Source: Phytophthora colocasiae (lineage: Eukaryota; Oomycota; Peronosporomycetes; Peronosporales; Peronosporaceae). Taken from it: DNA of 64,000 bases. The notes under the pieces are model-generated. The model was not told the origin of the DNA and did no database searches. It saw only the letters and a program-made list of their open reading frames with translations. Position 1 is the stretch's first letter. The number at the start of each line of letters is the position of its first letter. A program made the position numbers and the translations under genes. Location: positions 1,178,001-1,242,000 of the forward strand of contig JAGKQI010000078.1 of NCBI GenBank assembly GCA_018806915.1, written 5' to 3'. This document shows, piece after piece, positions 49,194 through 60,617 of this stretch.

Positions 49194-49622
49194 TGAGACG
49201 TGCTGTGTGCCTTGTAGTTATCGTCAGCGTGGCGTAGGCTCCAGCAGCACGTATACTTTAAGGAAGAGCAAGATAGACGAGGTGGAAGGCAGGGAGTTGC
49301 CTGGCAGAATGCCGCGACGGGAACAACCAAGGTGAGGAGCTTGAGTACTCGCTGGTACGATTGGAAGCTGCGCCGCAGCCCGCTCCTCAACCTTGCGACC
49401 CATGATGTATTTAATGAGCAGTTGCTAACCACTCTCGTTGTCCTATCTGCGCCGCAGGTGCTGGTGCTGAGGATTTGGGCAGTTGGCAACCGCCAGGCGA
49501 GAGTCTGCGCCACTCATCATCGCAGGAGGAATATGGAGTACAATCGCGTACGCGATGTTGTGGCCGCTGTTACACGTCGGTGCCAGCACTGCTCGCTCAC
49601 TGGTACACTCTGGTACCTCACC
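49194..49622 (-). repeat. Copia-5 3' LTR
   Basis: 429 bp, from TGAGACGTGCTG to GGTACCTCAC; its inner end abuts a run of C on the plus strand, the polypurine tract of the element. Confidence 0.88.
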
Positions 49623-49711
49623 CCCCCACTCGTTCGAGACGCGCGTCGAGCTGGCTTGACCCGCAGGATCAGCCTAGCAAGTGACTCGAACGTTTGCACT
49701 TGATTTGGTAG

Positions 49712-51487
49712 CTAGTGTTGATGTTCAGTAATAGCAGTAGCTTCAACAGTAGCTGTAGCCAGACTCGATACAGGTAACACCTTCAGTTGCTTTCGAAACT
49801 TTCTGAATTTTGCGTTTGCCAACGGCTTGGTCATGATGTCAGCCGTATTGTCGTCAGTAGGCACATGTAGAGTCCGTAGTTGCCCGTCCTCCACTAAATG
49901 TCGAATCAAATGATACTTGTTCTTGATATGTTTCGTGGCTGAGTGCTTTCCCGGTTTCGCAGTAAGATAGAGGGCAGCTTGGTTATCACCACGTGGTAGT
50001 GGTGTGGCCGCAGACCACCGTAGTTCCTCTAATAGGCCATCCAGCCATAGTATGTCCTTTACCCCTTCATTCATAGCGATGTACTCGGCCTCTGTGCTCT
50101 ACTGAGCGTTGATCCCTTGCTTCCGGGATCCGTAAGACACGACATTGCCGTGAAGAAACGTGACGTAGCCCGAGATAGACTTGGCATCATCCGGATCATT
50201 AGCGTAATCACTGTCCGTGTACACAGTAACTTCAACGTCCTTGCCCGAAACAACGTCCATGTGAAGTGCATGATCACGTGTCTGCTTCAGATACCGGAGA
50301 ACCCGCTGGGCTTCACGGTAGTGCTTGTGCTCAAAACATGACAGGTACTTGCCCAAATGGTGTACCGCATGTGCAATGTCAGGCCGCGAGCCCGACACTA
50401 GGTACTGCAGTGACCCGACAATCTCTCGGTACGGTAGTTTCATACCAGGCGCAACGGATTTCACGTTGGCCTTCGACTCGCTGGTCGACTGTAGAGTCCA
50501 ACATCCGTAGGCATCCTGCATCCCGTAGGCTTTTAGGATCTTGTCGATGTGTGCTCGCTGGCAATACATGATTTTGTTGTGCGTCCTGTCGATAGTAATC
50601 TCAATGCCCAGCAGGAACTTGACTTCACCCATGCTCGTCAAGGTGAATGCATTTTTCAGCTTTTCTGCAATCTTGGTACACAGAGTTGTCGGTCCCATCA
50701 ACAGGAGGTCATCCACGTACACACTAAGGATCATCGTCACATCTCCGTCGTCGTTGTACATATCGTAGAGGCCATAGTCACTGTCCAAGCGGGTGAGACC
50801 CAGCTTCTCAAGTAGTGTATGCAATGTCTTGTTCCATACGGCAGGTGCTTGTTTCAAGCCGTAGAGAGACTTAATGAGTTGGCAGACCATTTGCCCACCG
50901 TTTTCTTCGAACCCCACAGGCTGCTCCATGTAAATGAGCTCAGAAAGTAGACCGTACAAGAACGCAGTCTTGACGTCGTACTGTAAGACAAGCCAGCCAC
51001 GCTTCACAGCATACAGGATGACCGCTCGTATGGTCTCAAACCGAATGACAGGCGCAAATGTCTCCACATAATCAACTCCATACTTCTGCTTAAAGCCATG
51101 GATCACCAGCCGGGCTTTGAACCGCTGGATTCGCCCTTTAGCATCTCTCTTGACCGCAAAGACCCATCGGTTTGTGATAACAGTCTGACTCTTGGTTTTG
51201 GCTCGTGCAACAAGCTTCCAAGTTCCATGTGCGCGCAATGATGACAGCTCGTCCTCCATCGCTGCTTTCCACTCCGGCCAATACTTACTCGCCTTCGCTT
51301 GCTTGTAGGTATTAGGAATCGGAATATCTGTCGTCGTGTTCATCACAGAACCGACCACATAGTCATTGAGATGAGCTGGTAGCTTCCTCATTCTGCGAGG
51401 GCTTGAGCTTCGTACCTCCGCTGAAGGTGAGTCCGTACATCGTGGCTGGTACTCGTCGCTGGTACTCGTCGCTGGTGTCCTGCTCAC
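49712..51487 (-). pseudogene. Copia-5 reverse transcriptase and RNase H
   Basis: Reverse transcriptase reads NRWVFAVKRD, FKARLVIHGFKQ, YDVKTAFLYG, SLYGLKQAPAVW and LSVYVDDLLLMG; RNase H starts VTVYTDSDYAND. An in-frame TAG at 50099-50101, just before STEAEYIA, divides it from the rest (MNEGVKDILWLDGLLEE, DNQAALYL, TKHIKNKYHLIRHLV, DIMTKPL), which continues in the same frame to 49712. The upstream start (51487) lies in another frame from the integrase linker, with a short duplication of GAGTACCAGCGACG near 51455 at the break. Confidence 0.85.
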
Positions 51488-54041
51488 TGCTTGAAGAGAC
51501 TTGCCGCTTTCGCTTCTTCTTCTTCTTTGTCACAGCCGCAGGCTGCAACTCAGTACCGGGTGTTGCTGCAACAACCCCCACTGGCTCCGTATTCTCACCG
51601 ATTTCCTTTTCAGGAGGCAGATTGGTTGATTTGGTAGCCGCAGGCACGTCAGGTGCGCTACCTGCTTCGGGAAATAGTCGGGCTTCAAGTGTAGATGTAA
51701 TAGGCACCACCGGGATCACATCCACAAGCTCATAGTCCCCGCGGAAATACAAGGTCAGCAGTAGCCGACGGATGTAGTCATTCGCAACAGTAAACTTCTC
51801 ATGAAAATATACGTTCCCACTGCGTCGAGTAGTCACGGTTCCAGTTCGCAGGTCCATCAACTTGTATCCAGTCGTAGTAGTACTATAGCCCAGGAAAATT
51901 GACAGCACAGACCGCGGGTCCAGCTTTGCTCGCGTTGTACGGGTCTCAGGAGGTACGTACGCATGTACGAAGCAACCCCAAGTTCGCAGGTGTCGCAGCT
52001 ACGGTGCAGTGCCGAACAGCAGTTCATGGGGCGACTTCCCGTTCAACGGAGCTGTCGGAAGGAGGTTCAGTGTGTCTACAATGTGTAGAGTAGCTTCACC
52101 CCACAACAGGTTCGGTAGATTGGTTGCATGAAGTACTGCTCGTAGCCGTGGAAGCACTATACCATTGGCGCGTTCCACAATCCCGTTCTCTTCCGGGGAG
52201 TAAGCATTCGTGGTATTAAATTCAATGCCATTACTCAAGCAGAACCGTTCCAGGTAGGTGTTCACAAATTCTCCACCTTGATCTGAGTGTACCAACGTTA
52301 CTGAATGTCCTGCACGCTTGAACTGAGTGTTGAGCCGCAATACCAGTTCTTCGATCAGCTTGGCTGCTTCGTCTTTATGCTTCAGCAGATAACACCACTT
52401 GTATCGCGTTGCCTCATCTACTACCAGCATGAACATCCTTTCGCCAGTTGCCGTGTCTTGATTGATGCCGCAGAGATCAACAGATAGCTGTTCCAGCGGG
52501 TTCTTCCGCCGCCGTGGCCCACGCTTGTAGGTGGTACGCTTGAACTTAGCCGATAAACAAGGAACACATTCATAGTCCTTCAACGACTGCATTTTAAAGT
52601 TAAAGCCAAAGTCGGCCTTGTCATTAGCCAACTTCTTGATGAGCTTCATGTTCACGTGTCCAAGGCGATTGTGCAGCAATCCCATCACATCCTTGCGCTC
52701 TTCAACAGCAGCGACCAATCGCACAGACCGCTTCGCACGCAGGCGGTATAGCAGGTCATGATGGTCGAAGCGCAGCTTCAATCCATCCTTGCAGAGCCAC
52801 GCAGTGCTCTGGTCTTCATTGAAGACAAGCTTAAACCCACAGGCGCGCATGTACCCTAGGCTTATCAGGTTCACGTGGGCATTAGGAGAGTAGTGGACAT
52901 TGTCCAGGCGGCGAGGCTCCCACTTGCCTGTGACTCCATTTTCGACACGGAACACCACACTTCCACTTGCTTCCATGACTTCTGACTGGCCGCAGGCCAT
53001 CATCACGTTGCTAGAAGTTCCATGCTTCACATACGAAAAACAAGTCAAATCTCCGCACAGATTAACTTGCGATCCACTATCGAGAAGCCATTCAATTTCA
53101 TCTGCCTGTAAGACAGGGACATGCTCGTCGTCACCAATTACTGCATTCACCGCGTAATCAGGTGACGCTGGTGTTGTAGGAGAGTACGTAGGGCTGCGAA
53201 CAACGGGGCTCAACGGAGGACTCGTGGGTGAGTACTGTGGCGACGCAGCACGTACAGTAACCCCACCAGCTCCAGTGTTTCGGCGACGGAGCTGTTCCAT
53301 TTTCTCCACTGCTTGTATCCCAAGTACCGAACGCACGTCGTTCAGCGAAATCAATCGATCATCATTTCTAATTCCACCAACAGCGTGCTCTGCATGTTCA
53401 TCACGAGATGTCATGCACTCTACCACCCTGTCACGCGAGACAGTCGGTTCATGTTGCCGGAGAATAGCTCCACTCAGAGAGCGCACTTGTTCGTCACATT
53501 GATTGGTTTGGGTTTGACGACGGCCTTGGCTGCACTCAGCATCACCACGCCAGTGGCCCTTCTCACCACAAACATTGCACTTCGAGTTCCTTTTCTTTGT
53601 CGCAATCCTTTCTGCATTAGACTTGCCAGTTTCTGTAGATGCAGCACTTGAGCCACGGTTGCGACCGTATTTGCCACCGCCCTGGCGACGAGGACCTTTT
53701 CCACTATTGCCGTGCTGCTGCACAGCATTTGCTTGGGGTTTACTGGCCAGTCCACGGCTGTTCGCAGCACTGCTGCTTGATTCACGCATTCGCTGGTTGC
53801 GTTGTATTTCTGCATTCTCCAGACGGCCACGTGCGTCGCGCACCGTATATTTGTAGTCTGGATCACGGCGTAGCTTCTCCGTAACTTCATCTGCAATCGT
53901 TGGGTAGACTGCGTGAGCCTTGGTCAGCATAACCTTAGCTAGTCGTGAGTCTGAGATGGGGTCATTATTTTCCGCTAGTTCGCGCTGCATCTTCAGTAGG
54001 TCGGCGATGTAGTCTCGCACGGGCTCGTCTGGGCGAAGCAT
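51363..54041 (-). pseudogene. Copia-5 gag C-terminus, protease and integrase
   Basis: The frame 54041-51999 has the gag end, a zinc knuckle with one extra spacing (CNVCGEKGHWRGDAEC, CX2CX4HX6C), protease EWLLDSGSQVNL, the pre-integrase LLHNRLGHVNMKL, CVPC, and the integrase core (LSVDLCGI, HSDQGGEFV, PEENGIVER). A TAG at 51999-52001 interrupts the integrase tail, which continues in the same frame to 51363 (LRTWGCFVHAYV, FLGYSTTTTGYKLMDL) and a Lys/Ser-rich linker. Confidence 0.85.
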
Positions 54042-54076
54042 TCGCCCGTAAATTCGTTCCCAAATCAGTACTGTGT

Positions 54077-54805
54077 TTACCCTCGCCCTTGGCCGAAATC
54101 CTCAGCTAACACCCGCCATAGCTCGACAGGGTCAGCCAGGTTAACCACATCCTGGTAACGTATAAGGGTTTCATCAGAGATGGCCGAGACAAGAAGGCCA
54201 TTTGCTTTGCGATATCTGCTATTCCAACAGTCCTTCGCGTTAGAAGACCAGTTGTCGTTGAAGAGTTCCTTGCCCAGGACAAGCTGGACCATGTTTGAGA
54301 CGTTTAGACCTGTAAGCACTCGCAGGCGCCAAGCAGGGTAATCCTCCGGCTTGGACAGCTTTTTGTCCACCTGCAGGGTCACTACGGCTGCTACTCGATT
54401 CATTTTGTCCTCAGGTTCAGTGTCAGCTTTTCTGCGGCTCGCGGAGCTACTTCCAAAGGTGTCTTCTCGGCGAACTGGGGGAGAAGGCGACCGTTCTTTC
54501 AATGAGCGAACAGTCAGTTGCCAGTTTGCTGTCTCCTTCTCTTCTACAGGTTTGGCCAATGAGCGTTGCCCATCTTTTGATTCCGCCAATGAAAATACAG
54601 AATCTTTCACTGTCACAGGTACCCGAGAGTGATGGTCACCAATCGTCGGATTGGAACTTTCAGTTAAAGCTCCTTTCTCATCAGAGTCGGCGCAATTTGA
54701 TCCCGAGGGCACCGCTCCTGTTGCAGTCTGGTTGTCTCCTTTGCACCGCTGCTCCGCACCACTGGAATGTTTGTTGTCTTGGCTTGCTTCTGTTGTTGGG
54801 CTCAT
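54077..54805 (-). pseudogene. Copia-5 gag N-terminal part
   Basis: It starts MSPTTEASQD at the ATG inside the primer-binding site. A low-complexity charged region is followed by a gag domain (YPAWRLRVLTGLNVSNMV, LADPVELWRVLAEDFGQG). A frameshift near 54080 separates it from the frame that continues gag at 54041. Confidence 0.82.
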
Positions 54806-54809
54806 AACC
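54798..54809 (-). other. Copia-5 primer-binding site overlapping the gag start codon
   Basis: GGTTATGAGCCC on the minus strand directly follows the 5' LTR (starting 54810) and is a full match to the complement of the initiator tRNA-Met anticodon stem-loop. The ATG within it (54805-54803) is the gag start. Confidence 0.85.
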
Positions 54810-55245
54810 TGATACGTGCTGTGTGCCTTGTAGTTATCGTCAGCGTGACGTAGGCTCCAGCAGCACGTATACTTTAAGGAAGAGCAAGATAGACGAGGTG
54901 GAAGGCAGGGAGTTGCCTGGCAGAATGCCGCGGCGGGAACAACCAAGGTGAGGAGCTTGAGTACTCGCTGGTACGATTGGAAGTGAGAGCAGAGCTGCGC
55001 CGCAGCCCGCTCCTCAACCTTGGGACCCATGATGTATTTAATGAGCAGTTGCTAACCACTCTCGTTGTCCTATCTAGCTGCAGGTGCTGGTGCTGAGGAT
55101 TTGGGCAGTTGCAACCGCCATGAGAGGCTGCGCCACTCATCATCGAAGGAGGAATATGGAGTACAATCGCGTACGCGATGTTGTGGCCGCTGTTACACGT
55201 CGGTGCCAGCACTGCTCGCTCACTGGTACACTCTGGTACCTCACA
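54810..55245 (-). repeat. Copia-5 5' LTR
   Basis: 436 bp, between the primer site and the GAGAC duplication at 55246-55250; on the minus strand it runs TGTGAGGTACC ... CACGTATCA. Confidence 0.9.
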
Positions 55246-55250
55246 GAGAC

Positions 55251-56190
55251 TTTCTCATCTCCACGATTCTATCTACCTACGTCCGCACGAAGGGCTCTAT
55301 CCGTCCAGCAAACCTTCAGCACTTCGGCTCGGTTGCGGGGGAGCACCACTCCTTTGCATTTTCGTCGCTTGAGCAGCTTCATGTGTACGGCCTACCCGAT
55401 GGGCGAAAGAGACAGGTGGTAACTTCGAGCAGAGCTTGCTCGTCCTGAACATCGTCCATGGAGACACACCGTTACGCGCTTGCGCAGCTCCTTCAAACCG
55501 TTCACCGGGCTCGGCGCGTGGCCCTTGATGCGATCGAAGCTTGGGTCCTCTTCGGCGGACAGCAGGTAGAGGGTCTGGTCGGGCGGTCGGAACTCCGTGC
55601 TTGAATGGGGTGTTTCCATCGTGGCAGATTGCGGAGTGTAAGGATGGCATCAAGGCGCCAAGGCCTCTCAAGACTGTGCCTGCAGTGCTTGGAATCCAAG
55701 CCTTCGATTTTACATCCAGCTGCGATCAGCGGCTGATTTAGCCAGCCAAGTTGGTACGTGCTGGTCTAGCGCCATCAAGAATGTACCCCATGATCGCTAT
55801 TGCATGGCGCATTCAAATTGAATTTCAATGGGCCATGCTCATTCCAGCACTGTTCGCTAAATCACCTAGCGCATCTACTACGATTCGTAGTCTACGAATA
55901 AGACGGAGCACTGCTCCGGGAGCAGTCTTGCCTGTACAGTGGTTCTTCAGCAAAAGCAACGACACGGGCATGAAGCTAAGCTTCGCTCGCGTGTAGTTCG
56001 TCCTGACGTCGATCTCGATGAGAGGCGTGAACGAAGTCGGATGAGGCCGCCTCACCCAAATACACTGAGGAGCAACGAGCTGTGCCCAACCAACTATCAG
56101 CATAAATAATGCCAAAACGATTGCTTGTCGGTTGGATCGATTTTCCCTTAAAACGTTTATGATAAACGGACCTTTAACGTTAAGTTGTGC
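55251..56190. other. Stretch without recognisable genes, one possible small ORF
   Basis: The region between Copia-5 and the hAT gene has several overlapping minus-strand frames. One from ATG 56103 to 55825 (MLIVGWAQLVAPQC at the start, then 78 more residues) has a short hydrophobic N-terminus and might be a secreted peptide, but nothing else supports it. Another at 55392-55619 (FRPPDQTLYLLSAEEDPSF) looks partly coding. I recognise neither. Confidence 0.3.
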
Positions 56191-57680
56191 TCAGATCATC
56201 CACATCATCATTCCATCAGGTGAAAGTGCTGTGTCGCCCATGGTAAAATCCGGTAATGTGTTGTTTAGCACTTCTCCAGTCACTCGATTGCCTGTGAACT
56301 GCGAGTCGTTGATGCAAATGAAGGCCAGACGTCGCATATCGTCAAAGTTGAGCTTGTTGCGGCGACTGGACTGCTTCAGTGTGTTTTTACACAACGTTTT
56401 CTCCGATGCCAAACTACTCGGAGCCAGAGAGAAGAGAGTGAGTGCTAGAGACTTCAAATGTGGCCAATCTTCCTCTTCGGATTGCCAAAACTGAAGCGGA
56501 GAACGGTTGCCCTTTTCCAGCATCTCCCACTTGTATGTACGGTTATTGCGCTGGTTCTTGGCATAGGCAACGTAGTCTGTGTATTCAGCTGTCATGGCTC
56601 GCCGTCGTTCCTCATTGACACCCATGTCTTGATCTGTTTCCGGGAAGTTGAAAATTAACTCCTCAATCTGCTCACGGTAGTCTCTTGTCATGGATTTGCC
56701 AATGTATCGCGGATCCAACAGGAAAGCCAAGCCGTGTGCCTCGCTGAGCACGTACTGCCACCTCTCCGTCACCACCTTCTTGATATATTCCAACTCGACT
56801 GTTGTTAGACCAAACACTGCGTCAAAATCGGTCAACAAATGTTTCGACTCGAAGTAAACTTCTGAAATAGGAGCACGATCATCCTGGAACTTGTACAGGA
56901 TCAGTTCAATAGGAGTGAGGATCGTGATGGCCTTCTCTAGTGTCATTTTCCAGTTGAGACTCAAAACAAACTCCTTGATACTGGATCGAATCGCGCGTTG
57001 GTTATCCGGTACTTCTGGGCCAATAAATCCTGGATCGCTCACGATCGACTGTAAAACGTCTTCAGATTGCATCAACACGCGGAAACGAGCTGCAAGCGTT
57101 CCCCAAGACATCGTAGGTGATGCGTTGGCGAAATATTTCATGGTATGCAGCAACTGCGGGTCAAACATCTTGAACTTGGGCGGATACTGGTAGCTACTGA
57201 AGAACGCCAACAATTCGTTACAGTTGTTGGTCAGTTCCACAAGGTCCTGGAACGGGAAATCCATCGGAACCTGCGGCGTCATTCGTCTCGGATCGTTCTC
57301 CAAGGATTTCTCCGGCCCGAAAATGTCCATCATAGCCAAATGCAAAGCGTGACAGATGCAGCCGTAGAAGAACTTGGTCGGGTATTCAGCCTTGAGCATA
57401 TCCCAAGCTCGCGAATGATACTCCGTGCTGCCAGTTACTACCCCACTGACATTACTGACAATGGGCTGCATCATCCGCTTTGATATCCTGCGCAATCATG
57501 ATGGAATTGGTAGACTTTAAAACGTATCAAATACGGGTCAACACAAAAATGGTCAATTGACCAAATCCATTGATCCACCTCGAAACGTTGACCAAAGTTG
57601 ATCACATAAAAACTCGGCATGTAACAACCAGTAGAATAATGGTGAAAGTATGAACACATGCACATGTCGTTTTATTAAAG

Positions 57681-58382
57681 CTATTCCAAAGCTACAGACA
57701 CAGGGAGATTTACCGGCTCAATGTACCGGCGGCGTTGACGCTTCTTGGCTCGACATTTAGCCATGTCATCGATTCGATCGACGTAACGTTGTGAGAGACC
57801 TTGAATCATAGCGACGAAAGCAGGTAGAGATGGATGAGGAGACGGCAATGCAGCATTAATCTCACGATTGAACCGTTCCAGCGGATTATTTTTACGGCTA
57901 ACCATGGCTTCATCGACGTCATGGACGTTCCACACACTCGGCTTGTAGGTCTTTAGCCAGGTTTTGCGAAAGTATGACCAGAACAATCCCCACACGGACT
58001 CAGTGAAAGTTACGTTCTCTTCCAAACAGATATAACAGATCTTGTCGTGTACATACTGAACTAACATCAAAGTGTCAGGATAGAAGTCAGCCCGTAGTTG
58101 TTTCCAAATACGCTCAGCAGTAAGGTCAATGCGCGTAAGGGCCATCGTATCAGCTGCCTCTTTCATATCTTCCGACACGTCAAGCCCTGGTGGTAGCACG
58201 TTGCGCTGGCCACGTTCACACGAATGTTCACCTTCAAACTCATACTCGTTCTCCTTGCGTTTGAAGTGTAGTTTTGCTTTGCAACCTTTGCTTCTGTAGG
58301 CACTGCATCTGTACGAAGTTCGTGTTTTACCAATGTTGTAGCTGGAAAAACCATGCCCAGCACCATGGACGGTGGTTGCCAA
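57681..58382 (-). pseudogene. Mutator-like transposase with the central catalytic region deleted
   Basis: The N-terminal part has a FLYWCH-like zinc-binding module (TSYRCSAYRSKGCKAKLHF, FEGEHSC) near residues 20-55, then the AADTMALTRIDLTAERIW region. The reading jumps from YVHDKICYICLEENVT to the C-terminal part (WGLFWSYFRKTWLKTYKPSV, NNPLERFNREINAALPSPH), so the central DDE-containing part of a typical transposase is missing. The N-terminus is fused to SDHA sequence at about 58382. It could not catalyse transposition. Confidence 0.72.
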
Positions 58383-58383
58383 C

Positions 58384-58604
58384 ACCGCGGCCCTCGCGGA
58401 TCTCCATGGTCATAGCACGCGACACGGCATCACGCGACGCTAGATCCTTGGCGGTGGGGGCGTAACGCTCCATGAAGCGTTACGCAAGATGCCTCCCTCA
58501 CCACGGTATCCATCCGTGATCAGACAACCAGCGCCGTAGATACCCGTGGGGTGGAACTGCACAAACTCCGGGTCCTGCAGCGGGATACCTGCACGCAGAG
58601 CCAG
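58384..58604 (-). pseudogene. SDHA: Captured fragment of succinate dehydrogenase flavoprotein subunit
   Basis: On the minus strand the frame reads [20 protein letters not shown] and [20 protein letters not shown], the conserved FAD/substrate region of SDHA. It then loses a few codons (GGILRN joined to FMERYAP) and changes frame, continuing [20 protein letters not shown] and EIREGRGVG until the join with transposase sequence. At the deletion a 10-bp inverted repeat GCGTAACGCT is formed (58460-58469/58476-58485). Only about 75 of more than 600 residues are present and introns are absent, so it is a fragment carried by the element. Confidence 0.8.
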
Positions 58605-58649
58605 GTCGCGTAGGTGTGACGGCTTGTACAGCTGCACCTTCTACGAGTT

Positions 58650-59120
58650 CTCGTTGCCGTGTCGTACTGGTACTGCAATTTGGGCTTTGATTCGAGCTAT
58701 ATGATTGCTTGCGTCCAGGGCTGCTACTCCGACGGGAACGCTGGCTGCGTCTCGGACTGTGGCTCCTACTTCGTGAAGGTTTGAGCCTCGGACTACGGCT
58801 TCGACTTGCTCGACGGCGACGCTCGGGGATGCGGCTTCTACTTTGTCTTGTCCGACTACGACGTGAGCTGAGGCTTCGGCGAAATCTCCTACTATTCCGT
58901 GGAATCCGGTTGCGTTGAAAGTGCCGCTCTAGCCGCGAATTGTTGCTCCGTTTCGATTGCCTTCCTCGCCAAAGACTAGAGCCGCTGTCTTGCTCTGGGC
59001 GACCGCGACATGGACTACTTAGGGCCTGGATGGGGTGACCTGCCGCGACGACAATGAGAGATTTGGCTCGGTAGTAATGGTGAAGATGAGGACGGGAACG
59101 ACTGCGTCGAGACCGAGGAA
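58650..59120 (-). pseudogene. RS-rich segment carried by the Mutator-like element
   Basis: The frame contains many Arg-Ser dipeptides (SRRSRTRQSRSRIPERRRRA, SRSRSPRLKPSRSRSHSP), like the RS domain of a splicing regulator. The frame is open into the SDHA fragment on one side and into MULE-end and hAT sequence on the other, giving a chimeric frame 58498-59922. No RNA-recognition motif is included, so the source gene cannot be named; a low-complexity chance origin cannot be excluded. Confidence 0.5.
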
Positions 59121-60617
59121 GGGGGGGGGGTGTGTGTGGTGAAGACATGTGAGCTGGGGCTAGTGCTTTGCGGCGTTGACTGTCTAATGGCAGGACAGGG
59201 CAGGTCAACCAACGATTTTTGACCAAATCCTTTGACCCGTGCTGACATAGGCGTTGACCCGTTTTGTGTTGACCCGGAAATGATACGTTAAAAATTCTTC
59301 GGATGGAATTGTACTGGGATTCATCCCCTGCTGCTTTCTCCGACTCTAAGAAGAACCTCTTCTCGTTGTTCACTGCCATATACGTCGCATACTCCTCCTC
59401 CGGGTTGTTCGTATGGTACAAGTTCAAATTCGACCACGCGTCTCGCTTTAAACACACGCGAGCAGGACTTGTAGACAGATACCCCCACACTTGTTTGTGC
59501 TTTTTCTCATAGCATCGCACCATGAGATCCGTCTCCAGTCGTTTTTTATCCGGAAGCTTCACATTCGGCCGCAATAAAGCAATAGCCCTGGCCAAATGAG
59601 ACTCCTCCATCGCATCAAACACCATTCCAGTGGCATATGCGTGCATAGCGAGCGCTTCTTCGAATCTCTCGTTCTGGTTCTTCGTCAATGGTCCATTTTT
59701 CTTGCCATTCTTCGTCTTCTCATTTATATCATCCTTCAACGTCATCGTCATCGTCGTAGGGTCCATCAAACTCTCTGGCATGCTCTGTTGCATAGCCATT
59801 TGGTTCATCACTTGAACATGTTGCACAGCCGCTTGGTCCAATGCACTACTCGTCATTGCCAACGCCCCCACAGCTTGTTGCAACTGCGTTTGAGCCTGAA
59901 TCTGCTGTATTTGCAGCTCCACCTCAGCTTGAGCTTGTTGAGCTTGTCGCTGCGCTTGAGCCTGAGTGTTATGATGTGTTTTCGACCTCTTTTTAACTGG
60001 TCCTTTAGCGTTAATTGTCAGCTTCGGACGTCACCGAAGATGACGACGGCAACCCACGTTGCCGACACAAAGCAAGTTGGTTCACGAGCAACCCATGACC
60101 AGCGTGTTGAAGCAGCACGACGCCAGAGTACAAGCAGCAACCCAGTGCCAACGACAAGCATCAGTAAAGCGCTGCTGCTTGTCAATCCCCAACGCCGGAG
60201 CACGAGGAATCCCAGCCAGCTCAGAGCATCTCTGCGGCCGTAATCGAGCTGCTCGAAGAGACAAGAATGCTCATGTTTGTATGAGGAAGGTGTTGTTCCT
60301 AGAGCGGAGCCCTGGGAGGAAACAGAAAAAGAGGGTGCTATCGAAAAGAACCAAACCAACACAAATATATTCATTCTGCATTTTGCCCTCACAAGAACAA
60401 GCAACAACAACAACAAGTTAGCGTCTCAACTCTTTTACTACAAACCCGTCGCTTCCTCACCGTTCCGAGCCGTCGATCCGCAGAAGTCGACAATTGGTAG
60501 CACTTGTTGGTCTACTTTTTGAGGGCCAGGAGATCCTTCGCAACGGCGGCAGTGGTGGCCACACTAGCCTGCTGAGAGCACGTGAAGACCCACCAGAGTC
60601 AAGTTGGAAGCGTATGG

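Larger units (their letters stand above)
49194..55245 (-). mobile_element. Copia-5 LTR retrotransposon
   Basis: LTRs at 49194-49622 (429 bp) and 54810-55245 (436 bp) differ by several substitutions and indels, so this is an older insertion than Copia-1, -2 or -3. GAGAC flanks it (49189-49193 and 55246-55250). Minus-strand order: 5' LTR, primer site 54798-54809, gag, protease, integrase, reverse transcriptase, RNase H, G-rich polypurine tract at about 49623-49632, 3' LTR. Coding capacity is broken by one frameshift in gag, one frame change before reverse transcriptase and two in-frame amber codons. Confidence 0.93.
57510..59301. mobile_element. 1.79-kb Mutator-like element carrying host gene fragments (Pack-MULE-like)
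   Basis: The ends are inverted repeats: AACGTATCAAATACGGGTCA (57530 on) and its near complement ending at about 59290 share CGTATCA and CGGGTCAACACAAAA; further GGTCAA-type units follow inside both ends. The outer 20 bases are less similar. It is flanked by the 10-bp duplication GATGGAATTG (57500-57509 and 59302-59311), the size expected for Mutator-like elements. Inside, reading the minus strand, are an RS-rich segment, an SDHA fragment and a deleted transposase. Confidence 0.82.
56191..60030 (-). pseudogene. hAT transposase gene split by a Mutator-like element
   Basis: The N-terminal part (60030-59312) has a Gln-rich start, then FEEALAMHAYATGMVFDAME, IALLRPNVKLP and the DAWSN block typical of hAT transposases (RDAWSNLNLYHTNN, YMAVNNEKRFFLES). 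The C-terminal part (57499-56191) has VVTGSTEYHSRAWDMLKAEYP, CICHALHLAMMDIFG and the hAT dimerisation region (SPLQFWQSEEEDWPHLKSLA, SSLASEKTL). The inserted 1.8 kb is flanked by GATGGAATTG on both sides. No ATG is seen in the first part upstream of ALAMTSSA, so the true start is probably lost or in Gypsy-3-adjacent sequence. No TIRs of the hAT itself could be found. Confidence 0.82.

Noticed and set aside
55246..55740. Overlapping minus-strand ORFs as a host protein-coding gene.
   Set aside because: Several frames compete, none has a recognisable motif and there is no conserved partner; left as unassigned.
56159..60022. Similar sequences CCTTTAACGTTAA and CCTTTAGCGTTAA at both sides of the hAT gene as possible terminal repeats.
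   Set aside because: They are in direct, not inverted, orientation and lack an 8-bp target duplication.
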